Source: Terribacillus saccharophilus
Lineage (GTDB): Bacteria > Bacillota > Bacilli > Bacillales > Amphibacillaceae
DNA length: 64,000 nucleotides
NCBI GenBank assembly: GCA_900110015.1
Contig: FOCD01000003.1
Span: forward strand, 285,471 to 349,470
Direction of reading: 5' to 3'
Part shown: in pieces, positions 26,277 through 35,534 of the stretch
How positions within the stretch are numbered: position 1 is the first letter of the stretch
How the letters are laid out: each line of letters begins with the position of its first letter
Program-made: the position numbers and the translations under genes
Notes under the pieces: generated by a model
Databases searched by the model: none
Seen by the model: only the letters and a program-made list of their open reading frames with translations
Told to the model about the DNA's origin: nothing

Positions 26277-26648
26277 CTATTTCCTCCAAAAAGTCGTACA
26301 GTCTGCTTTTTCCATAATATTAAACTCTATCATTTTTTCTAATAATGAATAATCAACTGGGCCATCCCATTTGATACGAACCAATTGCTTCGTATGGTCA
26401 TAGCCTGCCTGCACAATATCATCAGAAAAACGATCTATTCCCGCCTTTTCCGGCGCAACAGCCAAATGCTGTTTGGCTATGCTGAAGGCAATAATAAATG
26501 TGCCATGATCTGTAAACATTGGCTGATTCCACGCTATTTTCTGTTCCATATTAGGATATTTCTCTGCCACCCATTTCAGCACTTCTTCCGTTCGTTCCCG
26601 ATGCTGCGGGTTATCAATTTGATCCAGATAATCTGCGAATGCTTTCAT
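26277..26648 (-). CDS. DUF1801/YdhG-family protein (iron-chaperone fold)
   Basis: A 123-residue protein with the DUF1801 layout: AFADYLDQI at the start, [16 protein letters not shown] in the middle and [14 protein letters not shown], a pattern shared with YdhG and with frataxin-like Fra of B. subtilis, which donate or handle iron. The start at 26648 is set by TTGGGGGTAATGAA. No partner gene is nearby, so the role in iron handling is by family only. Confidence 0.85.
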   Translation of the reverse strand: MKAFADYLDQIDNPQHRERTEEVLKWVAEKYPNMEQKIAWNQPMFTDHGTFIIAFSIAKQHLAVAPEKAGIDRFSDDIVQAGYDHTKQLVRIKWDGPVDYSLLEKMIEFNIMEKADCTTFWRK

Positions 26649-26784
26649 TTCATTACCCCCAAGAAAAATTATTGTTGTCCCTACTATAACCACAAGCCCA
26701 GAAAAAGAAAAGTTGACTATCGCTCGTCTGGTATAATACTTTCTTTAATAGAGCGTAGATAAAATGGAAAAGGAAAGTGGTTTG

Positions 26785-27048
26785 ATGGAAGTTTTATGGA
26801 CTATTATATTGGAAATTGCAGCTTTTATCTTAGAAGCACTGATTCCTTCAAAGAAGAGAAAAAAATACAGAAAGAACGTAAAGGTTTTAAAAAAACAAGA
26901 TTGGTTCCGGAGGCTGGCAAAAGATTATGGACCTACGTTTTATATGACTCAATCTATACGCGCTAAAATCCTGCAATACAATGATAGTTTGGATCTTCAA
27001 ATTTACAGACAGGAATTAGAAAGAACAGCCAGAAGAGCTATTGGCTAA
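26785..27048 (+). CDS. small protein with N-terminal membrane segment (87 aa)
   Basis: Unrecognised. The first 20 residues (MEVLWTIILEIAAFILEALI) form a hydrophobic helix that may be a signal anchor; the rest is strongly basic and helical (SKKRKKYRKNVKVLKKQDW, ending RQELERTARRAIG). ATG 26785 has AAAGGAAAGTGG at good distance; ATG 26764 has a weaker GAG upstream. It is alone on its strand among minus-strand genes. Confidence that it is translated is moderate. Confidence 0.6.
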   Translation: MEVLWTIILEIAAFILEALIPSKKRKKYRKNVKVLKKQDWFRRLAKDYGPTFYMTQSIRAKILQYNDSLDLQIYRQELERTARRAIG

Positions 27049-27093
27049 TCATTTTTTACAGCAAGCAAATACATTTACTGTGGCTTAAAGAAA

Positions 27094-27270
27094 TTATTTT
27101 TCAGTTTTATCTACTTTCCGTCCGATCAGCAGGATTATCACTACTAACACAAAAACAACTATAGATACGGTGCTTCTCAGACTCTCACTTTCTGCTACTA
27201 TATTTGTAATTGTTGATATAGCTATTAAAAGTAGTGTGAGACCATAACTATGTTTTGCTATTAGTTTCAA
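27094..27270 (-). CDS. small two-TM protein
   Basis: About 58 residues with two hydrophobic segments (YGLTLLLIAISTITNIVA and TVSIVVFVLVVIILLIG) and a charged tail RKVDKTEK. The likely start is the TTG at 27270, five bases after GAGGGG; TTG 27282 overlaps that site. No family is recognised. It precedes nothing obvious and may be a separate small membrane protein. Confidence 0.5.
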   Translation of the reverse strand: MKLIAKHSYGLTLLLIAISTITNIVAESESLRSTVSIVVFVLVVIILLIGRKVDKTEK

Positions 27271-27322
27271 AGAACCCCTCAAACTAAAATAGATTAAAAT
27301 AATTCACTTGCCATAAACAAAG

Positions 27323-27583
27323 TTAAAAGAAGCTGCCTACTATACCAATCAAACTGCACACTATACCTAACACTACAAACTTCCGACCTTTTAGTTTGCT
27401 CTTCTTAATCTCTCTATGCGCTATGTACGCAATCCCTAATCCAAATCCACCTAGAGTTGCTCCATTGTCCATAAAAATAACTCCTAAGATCGAAAAGATT
27501 CCTATAATAAGAGAGAAAATAGCTTGATGACAATAATCTGAAGCCTCTGTTTGGTTCTTATATCTCTCGGTACGCAACATCAT
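27323..27583 (-). CDS. small membrane protein, DUF4190-like
   Basis: A protein of about 86 residues with two TM segments around a Gly-rich loop: AIFSLIIGIFSILGVIF and GFGLGIAYIAHREIKKSK, then VVLGIVCSLIGIVGSF. The alternation of LIxGI and GIxxIAH resembles DUF4190. The start is uncertain: ATG 27583 or 27580 behind TTAGGG, or GTG 27604. The function is unknown. Confidence 0.6.
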   Translation of the reverse strand: MMLRTERYKNQTEASDYCHQAIFSLIIGIFSILGVIFMDNGATLGGFGLGIAYIAHREIKKSKLKGRKFVVLGIVCSLIGIVGSFF

Positions 27584-27727
27584 CACCCTAACATGAACTT
27601 TCACTTTATATTTTCCATTATAAACACTATAGGAATATTATTCCTTAACCATTTAAAATAACTGTTAGTACTTATATTAATTTTTAATTAAAACTGATGA
27701 CTTGGGTAATATCTTATGAGCAAAGCA

Positions 27728-27760
27728 AAAGAACACCTCCTTCACAAGAGGTGTTCTCAC
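27728..27760 (-). terminator. terminator of the GH43 gene
   Basis: GAACACCTC (27731-27739) pairs with GAGGTGTTC (27748-27756), followed on the minus strand by TTTTGCTTTG, just beyond the stop at 27767. Confidence 0.8.
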
Positions 27761-27766
27761 TGCATA

Positions 27767-30112
27767 TTAGTTAGCCAGTTCTTTTATTTCCGTTTCGCTC
27801 AAAGCCTTCCTATACACCGCAACATCATCCATCTGCCCGCCAAAGAACGCATCCGCAGCATACCTGCTTCGCCCTAGGTAATTTGTATTTCCGAGAACAT
27901 CAGATGGGTTAGCCGTTATATTTTCATTTGTTCCTGCAAGCTCTCCATTCACGTACAGCTTTCCGGCGTCTCCTTCAAGCGTTACCGCAAGATGCACCCA
28001 TTCACCTGTAGCTAATGCCTCATTAGTCGTAATATTCTGATCTACTCCATTATGAATGGTAAAGCGAAGCTTGCCGCTTCCGTCAGATGGCGTGAAAAAC
28101 ATGTTCTTGCCGTTGCTTTCACCAATGTCAAAGATTCGCTGCCATGCTACACCGCCTTGCCAGTTCACCCAGGCGGAGAATGTGAAATCCTCTGCATCTG
28201 CGATAAGGGGAGAAAGTTCCACATACGCATCTTTTCCATCCAACGCAAGCTTGCCATCATTAGTTTGAACAGCGTTCCCCTTCAGCTGCGCTGACAGATT
28301 GCTGCCTGATGAATCTGCCGCTTCGTTACTACCTGGATTGCTGAAGTTATATTGCGCAATTTCCGGCTCAGAAGCCTGCTGTTTTACTGTCACTTGGAAT
28401 GTTTTCGTATCTTTCTTTTTTCCTGCTTGAATCTTTGCGGTCAGCGTAGCTTGGCTATCTCCGCTTCCTGCTTTTGGTCGGTGTATCGTGCCGTCAGCCT
28501 CAATCACTTTTGGATTAGATGAAGCCCACTCTATCGTGGATTCGTGGGTACCTTCTGTCGGCAGCTCTACATTTTGATAGAGATTATCGCTGTTCGAAAG
28601 GTTTAGATCTTTCTTCACTGCTGCAACAACTTCTTTATCTTTCATATCCTCCATTCGATTACCCCAGATCGCGACGCCTTTATCAGATAAAGCGGTGAAT
28701 GTCGTATCATATTCCTGGGCTGCTTCATCCCATTGTCTTAGGAAGAATCCATTATACTTCTCGCCATCAATCGTTAAATTAACCTCATTATCTTTTCCGT
28801 ACTTCCACTTTCCTTTTACAGCACCTTCAACTTTCCCGTTCTCTTTCAATGTAATTTGCTCGGATGTTTTCACATCAGCAGATATATCTTTTCCGTGGTT
28901 CACATACTGATAGTCACCAGCCATATCCTTGCGTTTAATCTTCGCTTCTTTCTCATTTGTATTACGAGATGGAGCTACGACTGGCCAACCTATATCATTC
29001 ATATGCATCTGATGCACCCGCACCTCATGCTCTTCACCACGCTCAGGGAAACGTGAATGGAAAATGAGGTAATGATTCTTCGTATCCTCATCATAAAAAG
29101 CAGTGTTATGACCTGGTGAGACATAGCCAATACCCGGGTCCTGTCCTGGATCGCCAACCTTCTTCTCGAATAAGTTATTCCCCAGCAGCTTCACGCCATA
29201 AGGTTCAATGGACTTATCATCAAATAGAGGTAAATTCGGATCTGCCTTCACATCAACCATGTCATTTCCCTCTGCGTCGTAGAACGGACCATCTGGAGAC
29301 TTCGAGCGCGCCACACGAATATTGTAGCCGCCAATAGCATCCAGCCCACCGAATGATAGGAACATATAATAATAATCTGTTTCTGGGCTGTACATCATCG
29401 CTGGTCCTTCGATCCGGCTGTGGTTTCCGCCCATCAGCTTCTTCCCATACCCTTGCCCTGGAAGCGGCTTGCCTGTCTCTTCATCCATTTCCATAATGAA
29501 AATACCGCCAGAGTAAGATCCATACACCATCCATAGCTTGCCATCCTCGTCATAGAACACATCCGGATCTACCACATTCGGATGCTTTGTTGCATCATAA
29601 ATCGTGCCATCCTCACTCGGCTCATCCCACATACCCGACTTCAGGATGATTCCAGTATCCTCATAAGGCCCCTCAATATCATCCGCCACTGCTACACCCA
29701 TCGCAGAACGCGGCGAATCTCCTTTACACGCATTGTAATACATATAAAACTTCCCGTCGGCCAGCTGAATGACATCCGCTGCCCAGAGCGTATCCGTCTG
29801 TGCCCATTCAAGCGTCTCCTTGAGTTCTTCCGTTACATTAGGTATCAGCTTATTTCCATCACGTACACCCGAATCTACCATTTTCCATTTCATAAGGTCG
29901 TTCGTTTTTGCTGCAGCTAGGTGAGAACCGAACACATAGTACTGGTCGTCCACTTCAATGAAGGATGGATCATGGACGGAGGCATTCTCAAATACAGGTA
30001 TCTTTTCTTTTCCGCCTTTATCCTTTGCTAAGGTATCCGCGCCTGGTATAGCAGGTATAAGTAATGCAACAGACAGCATCGACGTTACGAGTATACGCTT
30101 ATTAGCTTTCAT
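27767..30112 (-). CDS. secreted GH43 arabinanase-like enzyme with LamG domain
   Basis: A 781-residue secreted glycosidase. The signal peptide MKANKRILVTSMLSVALLIP ends near AKDKG. The GH43 five-bladed propeller has the three acid residues in VHDPSFIE (general base), NVVDPDVFYD and HSRIEGPAMMY (general acid), and resembles AbnB/Abn2-type arabinanases. A region around 410-510 carries the small beta domain seen in those enzymes, then a Big-like segment (AVKKDLNLSNSDNLYQNV...) and a LamG/concanavalin-like module (FTFSAWVNWQGG... LYVNGELAG) to the end. ATG 30112 is preceded by GAGGAGG. It degrades plant arabinan outside the cell, and no other arabinose genes are nearby. Confidence 0.9.
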   Translation of the reverse strand: MKANKRILVTSMLSVALLIPAIPGADTLAKDKGGKEKIPVFENASVHDPSFIEVDDQYYVFGSHLAAAKTNDLMKWKMVDSGVRDGNKLIPNVTEELKETLEWAQTDTLWAADVIQLADGKFYMYYNACKGDSPRSAMGVAVADDIEGPYEDTGIILKSGMWDEPSEDGTIYDATKHPNVVDPDVFYDEDGKLWMVYGSYSGGIFIMEMDEETGKPLPGQGYGKKLMGGNHSRIEGPAMMYSPETDYYYMFLSFGGLDAIGGYNIRVARSKSPDGPFYDAEGNDMVDVKADPNLPLFDDKSIEPYGVKLLGNNLFEKKVGDPGQDPGIGYVSPGHNTAFYDEDTKNHYLIFHSRFPERGEEHEVRVHQMHMNDIGWPVVAPSRNTNEKEAKIKRKDMAGDYQYVNHGKDISADVKTSEQITLKENGKVEGAVKGKWKYGKDNEVNLTIDGEKYNGFFLRQWDEAAQEYDTTFTALSDKGVAIWGNRMEDMKDKEVVAAVKKDLNLSNSDNLYQNVELPTEGTHESTIEWASSNPKVIEADGTIHRPKAGSGDSQATLTAKIQAGKKKDTKTFQVTVKQQASEPEIAQYNFSNPGSNEAADSSGSNLSAQLKGNAVQTNDGKLALDGKDAYVELSPLIADAEDFTFSAWVNWQGGVAWQRIFDIGESNGKNMFFTPSDGSGKLRFTIHNGVDQNITTNEALATGEWVHLAVTLEGDAGKLYVNGELAGTNENITANPSDVLGNTNYLGRSRYAADAFFGGQMDDVAVYRKALSETEIKELAN

Positions 30113-30396
30113 CTCTTTCCTCCTCAATATATGATAACGCTTTCATATTGCTAGTTTAAGATTAGGAGGAATAGCAAAAGTTGTCAATAAGTATAAAATC
30201 CTTGTTTTATAGATAGATTCTTTATAACATTCAGAAGAAAAATCATGTATAGATGACATCCATAAACACTTATACGTACAAATATAATATTTGAGCGTTT
30301 AGCAGAGTATAGAACTAGAGAACCTCGTCAATTTTTCATGTTTGTAATTCAGCACCTAGCGGGAATGCAATATAATCTAATAAAAGGAGGATTCTT

Positions 30397-30810
30397 ATGA
30401 GAGAAAATCCAAATGATACTCAACTTATTTACGAATTAGACCGGACGAAAACAGACGCCTGGGATGAATTGCGTTCTGTTGAGGAAGAGATGACAGATGA
30501 AGATCGTAATGTGGTATGGACAAATGGAGGAAACACACATTCATTAAAATACCCCGTCTATAGCGAGCGTATAAACAAAGCCACGAATCTGCTATATACT
30601 GTCGGCGCAATAACTCCTATATACAATTGGAGAAGTAACGGATTGCCAGACCATTCACCTTCTAAGGAATTAAGTGTTGCAGATGCCATTCGCGCTGCCA
30701 CTTACATTGTACGCAGCGAACGATTTGGCGATGGAGCTATTGCAAGGGCAGCTGAGATTGGACTACTGGATAGCATTTTACATAGCTTGATTAAATGGTA
30801 TGACGAGTAA
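30397..30810 (+). CDS. DUF6508-like protein (137 aa)
   Basis: A cytoplasmic protein matching the DUF6508 pattern: YSERINKATNLLYTVGAITPIYNW, then LSVADAIRAATYIVRSERFGDGAIARAAEIGLLDSILHSL. No catalytic motif is visible. AAAAGGAGG precedes the ATG. It is a single gene with an apparent promoter region upstream (30128-30396). The function of the family is not known to me. Confidence 0.8.
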   Translation: MRENPNDTQLIYELDRTKTDAWDELRSVEEEMTDEDRNVVWTNGGNTHSLKYPVYSERINKATNLLYTVGAITPIYNWRSNGLPDHSPSKELSVADAIRAATYIVRSERFGDGAIARAAEIGLLDSILHSLIKWYDE

Positions 30811-30913
30811 TAAATACCACACTTCTAATAATTTCTCTTTCACGATAAACTCTCAAAAGACTTGAAAGGTGATTAGTAGAAATTCTTATTAAGTAAAAGA
30901 AGAATTTAATATA

Positions 30914-30945
30914 AAACAGGCCGTCAAGACTTTCTTGACAGCCTG
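30914..30945 (-). terminator. terminator after the bacteriocin-like unit
   Basis: CAGGCTGTCAAGA and TCTTGACGGCCTG form a near-perfect stem (one bulge) followed on the minus strand by TTTTATATT. Confidence 0.75.
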
Positions 30946-30970
30946 AGAAGTATATTCTATTTCATTCTTT

Positions 30971-31114
30971 CTATTTCTTTTTAAAACGCGGCTTACTAAA
31001 AAATATACCGATAAAAAATAATGAAAGCCCACTTATCATACCCCAGAACTGCTCACCTATAAATACAAAAAAACCTAAACTTAACACTGCGAGCGTGAAC
31101 ATAATTTTCATCAT
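30971..31114 (-). CDS. 47-aa membrane protein, candidate immunity peptide
   Basis: A short gene starting at ATG 31114, seven bases after AAGGTG, and ending at 30971. The product is mostly two TM helices (MKIMFTLAVLSLGFFVFIG; GMISGLSLFFIGIFF) with a basic tail SKPRFKKK. It lies 39 bases after the Cys-rich peptide and before a terminator, a typical place for a bacteriocin immunity protein. That role is inferred from size, topology and position. Confidence 0.6.
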   Translation of the reverse strand: MMKIMFTLAVLSLGFFVFIGEQFWGMISGLSLFFIGIFFSKPRFKKK

Positions 31115-31153
31115 CTTTTTTCACCTTGCTTTTTTTAGTATTAACGACAATCT

Positions 31154-31379
31154 TCAAAACAATTTAGAATTGTCGTAGCACCCAAAATACCAGCAGAATT
31201 CACCACAAGCGTAACAAGCTGTTCCTGCAGTAGCTGGAACACCAGCTATACAAGCAACTCCACAAGCAGCAAATGCAAGCATACTTACACCTTTAGACGC
31301 TACACAAGAATGAGTACAATCCCATCTTTTTTCCAAATCCTACGCAGTCATCATTTGATTTCAGATTTATCTTTTCCAT
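31154..31379 (-). CDS. Cys-rich bacteriocin-like peptide, apparent frameshift
   Basis: The C-terminal part (frame starting at TTG 31336) has eight Cys and a small, hydrophobic core: WDCTHSCVASKG, then GVACIAGVPATAGTACYACG and FCWYFGC. The spacing recalls halocin C8-type bacteriocins, but this is a resemblance only. Neither TTG 31336 nor any other start in that frame has a good Shine-Dalgarno. An ATG at 31379 opens another frame (MEKINLKSNDDCVGFGKK) that stays open across the junction. A six-A run at 31327-31332 would join the two frames if one A were removed, giving a short leader plus the Cys-rich core. It may be a pseudogene, a programmed shift or a sequencing error. Confidence 0.5.
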
Positions 31380-31450
31380 TGTCTTTTATTTAAGAATTAA
31401 TATGTAAATTATCTAGTTTGTGGAATAAAATGTACAGGGATTTATGCTAA

Positions 31451-31483
31451 AAAAAGAGACTGAATCACTGATTCAGTCTCTCA
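31451..31483. terminator. terminator after the LnrN-like gene
   Basis: GAGACTGAATCA-CTG-ATTCAGTCTC with an A-rich 5' side, so on the minus strand it ends in TTTTTTT just past the stop of the second permease. Confidence 0.88.
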
Positions 31484-31486
31484 TAC

Positions 31487-32584
31487 CTAACTACTCCGCC
31501 GCTCAACAAGATTAATTCCTACTCCCATCGCCACTATACCAATAAGCAGCATATACAACAGCGACATTGTGACTTCCTGCAAGCCAGCACCATAAAACAC
31601 CACCGACATGATTGCCTCCATCGCATGTGCATTTGGAAACAGATCAGCAATAAACAACAATACTGGATTCGTAATTGTTCCGGGCATCATATAAGCTCCG
31701 CTGACGAGTGGAATCAGAGGAATTAGAGACGGGTATATGGCGTAAAACTGTTCTGGTGTCCTGACAAAACCGGTAATCAGCATAGCTATACTAATCATGC
31801 CGAATGTAAAACACGCGCTGATCAGTATTATCAGCCATAGATTATTTCCTACATCGTAATCCATGACATACTTAAACATGATCAATACCACAACTATCTG
31901 AAGCATCGTAATCAAAAAGCTATATAACAAATAACCACTGTACATACCTGTTTTCTTCACCGGTGACAAAATCATTCGGTCCCAAATACCAGAAACCCTA
32001 TCTTGGGTCACATTATTAACTTTGAATCCAATGATGAACATCGAAATCAGGAAAGTGAAGGCAAACAGCAGCTGTGTGCGAATGTTGAACTTAGGGATTT
32101 GTTCGCCGTCCACTCCTTGCGATTCCAGCTGGAATGGTGCATCAGCCAGATATTCCTCCATTTCGTCTCGAACATTTCCATCTTCTTGCGATTCCACCGC
32201 ACTTATTTGCACTTCCTGCTGAAACACGCTTGCCACATGCTGTTCTACATAAGAAACACCCGGCATTCTTTTGGAGACTAGTAGCCGGTAATCATCCTCA
32301 CTCAAGTTCACAGCCACATCGCTGCTTCCGTCTCTTACATCTTCACGCGCTTCCTCTGGATCCACTATCTCAAATTTGAAGGAATCATTCGTATTTAGCA
32401 ATGCTCCCCATTTCTCTTCAATTTCAGAAGCATTGGCTTCCTCACTGAAAATTGCAACCGTCGTCACTGATTGGACGCCCCCACCCAAGATAAGTGTGGC
32501 GACAATACTTCCTGCAATGAATAACAGAATAAGCAAAGGATTTCGTTTGTCCTTTAAAAATTGTGCCCATAATACAGATTTCAT
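31487..32584 (-). CDS. ABC-2 type exporter permease, LnrN-like
   Basis: A 365-residue ABC-2 permease with one N-terminal TM helix, a large extracellular domain (residues about 45-180) and five C-terminal TM helices (FAFTFLISMFIIGFKV to the end). It overlaps the previous permease by four bases. With the ATPase and two-component genes, the order matches lnrJKLMN (yfiJKLMN) of B. subtilis, which exports linearmycin-type polyenes. It should form a heterodimer with the LnrM-like protein. The specificity here is unknown, but resistance to a lipophilic antimicrobial is likely. Confidence 0.85.
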   Translation of the reverse strand: MKSVLWAQFLKDKRNPLLILLFIAGSIVATLILGGGVQSVTTVAIFSEEANASEIEEKWGALLNTNDSFKFEIVDPEEAREDVRDGSSDVAVNLSEDDYRLLVSKRMPGVSYVEQHVASVFQQEVQISAVESQEDGNVRDEMEEYLADAPFQLESQGVDGEQIPKFNIRTQLLFAFTFLISMFIIGFKVNNVTQDRVSGIWDRMILSPVKKTGMYSGYLLYSFLITMLQIVVVLIMFKYVMDYDVGNNLWLIILISACFTFGMISIAMLITGFVRTPEQFYAIYPSLIPLIPLVSGAYMMPGTITNPVLLFIADLFPNAHAMEAIMSVVFYGAGLQEVTMSLLYMLLIGIVAMGVGINLVERRSS

Positions 32585-33852
32585 TGCGCTTTCCCCCTTT
32601 TCGGAAACAAAGCTAAACCAATGAATGTGAATAACAGGAATGTGCCGATCAAGAGTATGCTTGGCTGGACGATGAAGGAGAGATTCTCAAATTGGACCCA
32701 ATCTGTCAGCATGCTTAGAAACAGACCATTCGGTGTCCATGCTCCGATTTCCTGCAGCCACCCTGGCATCATGTAGATGGGAACAAATCCTCCTCCGAGC
32801 GTACCAAGAAGCAATAAAACTAACATGAAGATTCCATTGGCTGCATCGATATTCCTCATTCGCAATAAGATTGCTGTAAAGATAGCTGCTAAACCGGACA
32901 TTACCAAGGCAAGCAGCACAATCATCACCAAGATACCAACCCAAAAGGCCAAGCTTCGATCCGGAAATACACCTAAGATAAAGTGGGACACAATCAATAC
33001 AAAGATGATTTGCAGGATGACAAGAATAATCGTCGACACCATCTTACCAATCAAAAACCGCATTGGATGGCTGTTCGTCAATAAAATCCGATTGAATACT
33101 TGGCTCCTGATTTCGACTCCTGTTTTCGTCGCCACTGTAGTTACTACGAATAAGGCAAATAATGCGCCCATCGAGATGGTAAAGTATTGCGTGATCGTAA
33201 AGTCGTGCTCTGTGCCTAAATCCTCAAATCCACCTTCTGGAAGCTTCACGTCTATATCTGCTCCGTCCGTTATTTCCTGGATTGCAAACTGATAATTAAG
33301 TTGATTGATAAAGCCCTGAATAAGCTGCTGTAACGCACTGCTGTCGATCGTCTCTTCTTCCATCTTATAAATTAACGAATTGGTCGGAGATTTGCCTGCG
33401 AAGCTTGCATACAAACTATCCGCGGTATATCCCTGGGGTATAATCAGCATGCCATCAAGGTCGCCTGCTTTAACTTTTTCGGCAGCTTCCTTTTCCTCCA
33501 GAGAATGAACCGTCACCCAATCTTTTAATTCGTCACTTTCCAGATAATCCGATAACAATTGAATAGGTTGTATGTCACCTGCTGTTTCCACTATTGCAGT
33601 TACTTCCTGCTCCCCTAAAGCTGCTTCATTGACCAATTTTTCGTTCAGTTGTTCCATAGCCTCTGTCTCGTCATCCTGATTCACGATTGCTAACTGCAAA
33701 TCCATCGATACCTTGTCATCATCACCAAACAATCCAGCAAATGCAAAATTCAGTACCACGACTAAAATGATAGGAAGCAACAGGACAGCGAGCAGCTCTT
33801 TCCAGTCCCGCCAAAAAATCAATAAGTCCTTCTTTATAAAACTCCGCATCAT
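32581..33852 (-). CDS. ABC-2 type exporter permease, LnrM-like
   Basis: A 423-residue ABC-2 permease: N-terminal TM (ELLAVLLLPIILVVVLNFAF), an extracellular domain of about 180 residues and six C-terminal TM helices with the FTAILLRMRNIDAANGIFML and GTLGGGFVPIYMMPGW segments typical of YhgE/ABC2 proteins. ATG 33852 or 33849 follows AAAGGGGTG. It sits nine bases after the ATPase stop and overlaps the second permease. Confidence 0.87.
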   Translation of the reverse strand: MMRSFIKKDLLIFWRDWKELLAVLLLPIILVVVLNFAFAGLFGDDDKVSMDLQLAIVNQDDETEAMEQLNEKLVNEAALGEQEVTAIVETAGDIQPIQLLSDYLESDELKDWVTVHSLEEKEAAEKVKAGDLDGMLIIPQGYTADSLYASFAGKSPTNSLIYKMEEETIDSSALQQLIQGFINQLNYQFAIQEITDGADIDVKLPEGGFEDLGTEHDFTITQYFTISMGALFALFVVTTVATKTGVEIRSQVFNRILLTNSHPMRFLIGKMVSTIILVILQIIFVLIVSHFILGVFPDRSLAFWVGILVMIVLLALVMSGLAAIFTAILLRMRNIDAANGIFMLVLLLLGTLGGGFVPIYMMPGWLQEIGAWTPNGLFLSMLTDWVQFENLSFIVQPSILLIGTFLLFTFIGLALFPKRGKAQ

Positions 33853-33861
33853 ATCACCCCT

Positions 33862-34794
33862 TTAATCTCGCAGCTTTCGTCCAGTTAAATGAAGGAATAC
33901 ATCTTCCAAACTAGGCGATTCTGTATGGAAATTAATCAATTGGATATGATGCTGTTCGGTCAGATGAACCAGTTTGCTAATTAAGTTACTTCCTTTTGCT
34001 GCGATAATCCTCAGTTGCAATTCAGCTACTTCTATTTTGCGAACCCCTTCAATCGTCTCTACTTGTTGGACAATATCTTCATCTATCCTGCTTAACTCCA
34101 CTTTTATCTTATCCTCCGTCGACAAGATGCTGAGCAACTCCTCTTTTGTTCCTGCCGCAATGACCTTGCCATGATCCATAATGTACAATCGATCGCAGAG
34201 CTGTTCCACTTCCTCCATATAATGACTTGTGTAAAGAATCGTCGTTCCCTCTTGCTGGTTCAGCGCACGTACAGCTTCCAAAATATGATTTCGCGATTGC
34301 GGATCGATACCGACTGTCGGTTCGTCCAAGATCAGAATCTTCGGGCGGTGCAATAATGCTGCAGCTATATTAAGCCGACGTTTCATCCCTCCAGAATAAA
34401 TCTTCACTAAGTCCTTTTTACGATCTTCCAACCCGACAAACTCCAAAGCCTGCTGAATCGCCTTTTCTAATTCGGTGCCTTTCAATTTATAAATTGACCC
34501 AAAAAACTTCAGGTTTTCATAGGCAGACAGCTCCTGATACAACGCCAATTCCTGCGGCACCACACCCGAAACACTTCTGATTTCACCTGGTTTATGAACG
34601 GCATCCACACCGTTCAGGATTATTTTTCCGCTCGTAGGCTTTATCAGAGTTGAAATCATCGAAATCGTCGTCGATTTTCCGGCACCATTTGGTCCAAGCA
34701 ATCCGACAGACTCCCCATCGTTCAAATAAAAATTTAAATCCTGCACAACCTTCTTCCCCTTAAAGGACTTGCTTAAATTGATGGTTTCAAGCAC
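33862..34794 (-). CDS. ABC exporter ATP-binding protein, LnrL-like
   Basis: A 310-residue ATPase: Walker A GPNGAGKST, Q-loop SGVVPQELALYQ, signature YSGGMKRRLN, Walker B ILILDEPTVGID and H-loop TSHYMEE. The C-terminal 90 residues are the accessory domain of drug exporters (DrrA/LnrL type). The GTG at 34794 is chosen because AAAGGAGGAG lies just upstream and the ATPase fold starts there. It powers the two downstream permeases. Confidence 0.92.
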   Translation of the reverse strand: MLETINLSKSFKGKKVVQDLNFYLNDGESVGLLGPNGAGKSTTISMISTLIKPTSGKIILNGVDAVHKPGEIRSVSGVVPQELALYQELSAYENLKFFGSIYKLKGTELEKAIQQALEFVGLEDRKKDLVKIYSGGMKRRLNIAAALLHRPKILILDEPTVGIDPQSRNHILEAVRALNQQEGTTILYTSHYMEEVEQLCDRLYIMDHGKVIAAGTKEELLSILSTEDKIKVELSRIDEDIVQQVETIEGVRKIEVAELQLRIIAAKGSNLISKLVHLTEQHHIQLINFHTESPSLEDVFLHLTGRKLRD

Positions 34795-34901
34795 GTTGTC
34801 TCCTCCTTTAATGTTGTTACTTAGATCATAAATAAAAAAGACCAAAGCCACTACTGACTATGGTCATTCCTTGATTAGACACTAGTTACTTTTGTCACTT
34901 T

Positions 34902-35534
34902 TTATACGAGGCGATGACGTATCGCATAAATAGCTAATTGCGTCCGATCTCTTAATTCCAATTTATCTAGAACATGACTCGTCTGATTCTTAACCGTCCC
35001 GACAGACAACCCAAGCCTTTCCGCCACTTCCTTATTATTCAGTCCCTCACCGATACACTTCAATATCGCTCTTTCCCTCGGCGTCAGTGTGGAATCAATT
35101 TGTCTCTCCTCTTGGTTTTGCAGCAGAATCGGCATCACCTTTGAGGCAACCTGATCCTCCAAAGATAAGCCGCCGCTCAACGCGCTTTTAATGGAGCGAA
35201 TGAGTGATGCTGTATCCCCATTTTTCAGCATATAACCGCTGACTCCAAGCTTTAAGGCGTTCATTACATACTCACTATCATCAAAGGTTGTCAGCATAAG
35301 GATCTTAATATGAGGGAAGCGAGTGCGCAAGATTTTTGCTGCCTCAATGCCATCCATCACAGGCATACGAATATCCAAAATAGCCACATCGAAAAGGCCC
35401 TTTTCACATAGGCTGACCGCCTCTTTCCCGTTATCCGCTTCCCCGGTCACGCTGATCTCTTCATCCGTCTCGATCATCATCTTCAAACCCTGACGAACCA
35501 TCACTTGATCTTCAGCCAATAATATTTTAATCAT
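34902..35534 (-). CDS. NarL/LuxR-family response regulator, LnrK-like
   Basis: A 210-residue response regulator. The receiver domain has D-D acid pocket residues in AEDQ, phospho-acceptor Asp in VAILDIRMP (near 54), Thr in MLTTFDD and Lys in YMLKNGD; the C-terminal LuxR HTH has TPRERAILKCIGEGLNNKEVAERLGLSVGTVKNQ. It overlaps the histidine kinase gene by eight bases. By analogy to LnrK, it should activate the exporter genes next to it. Confidence 0.92.
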   Translation of the reverse strand: MIKILLAEDQVMVRQGLKMMIETDEEISVTGEADNGKEAVSLCEKGLFDVAILDIRMPVMDGIEAAKILRTRFPHIKILMLTTFDDSEYVMNALKLGVSGYMLKNGDTASLIRSIKSALSGGLSLEDQVASKVMPILLQNQEERQIDSTLTPRERAILKCIGEGLNNKEVAERLGLSVGTVKNQTSHVLDKLELRDRTQLAIYAIRHRLV

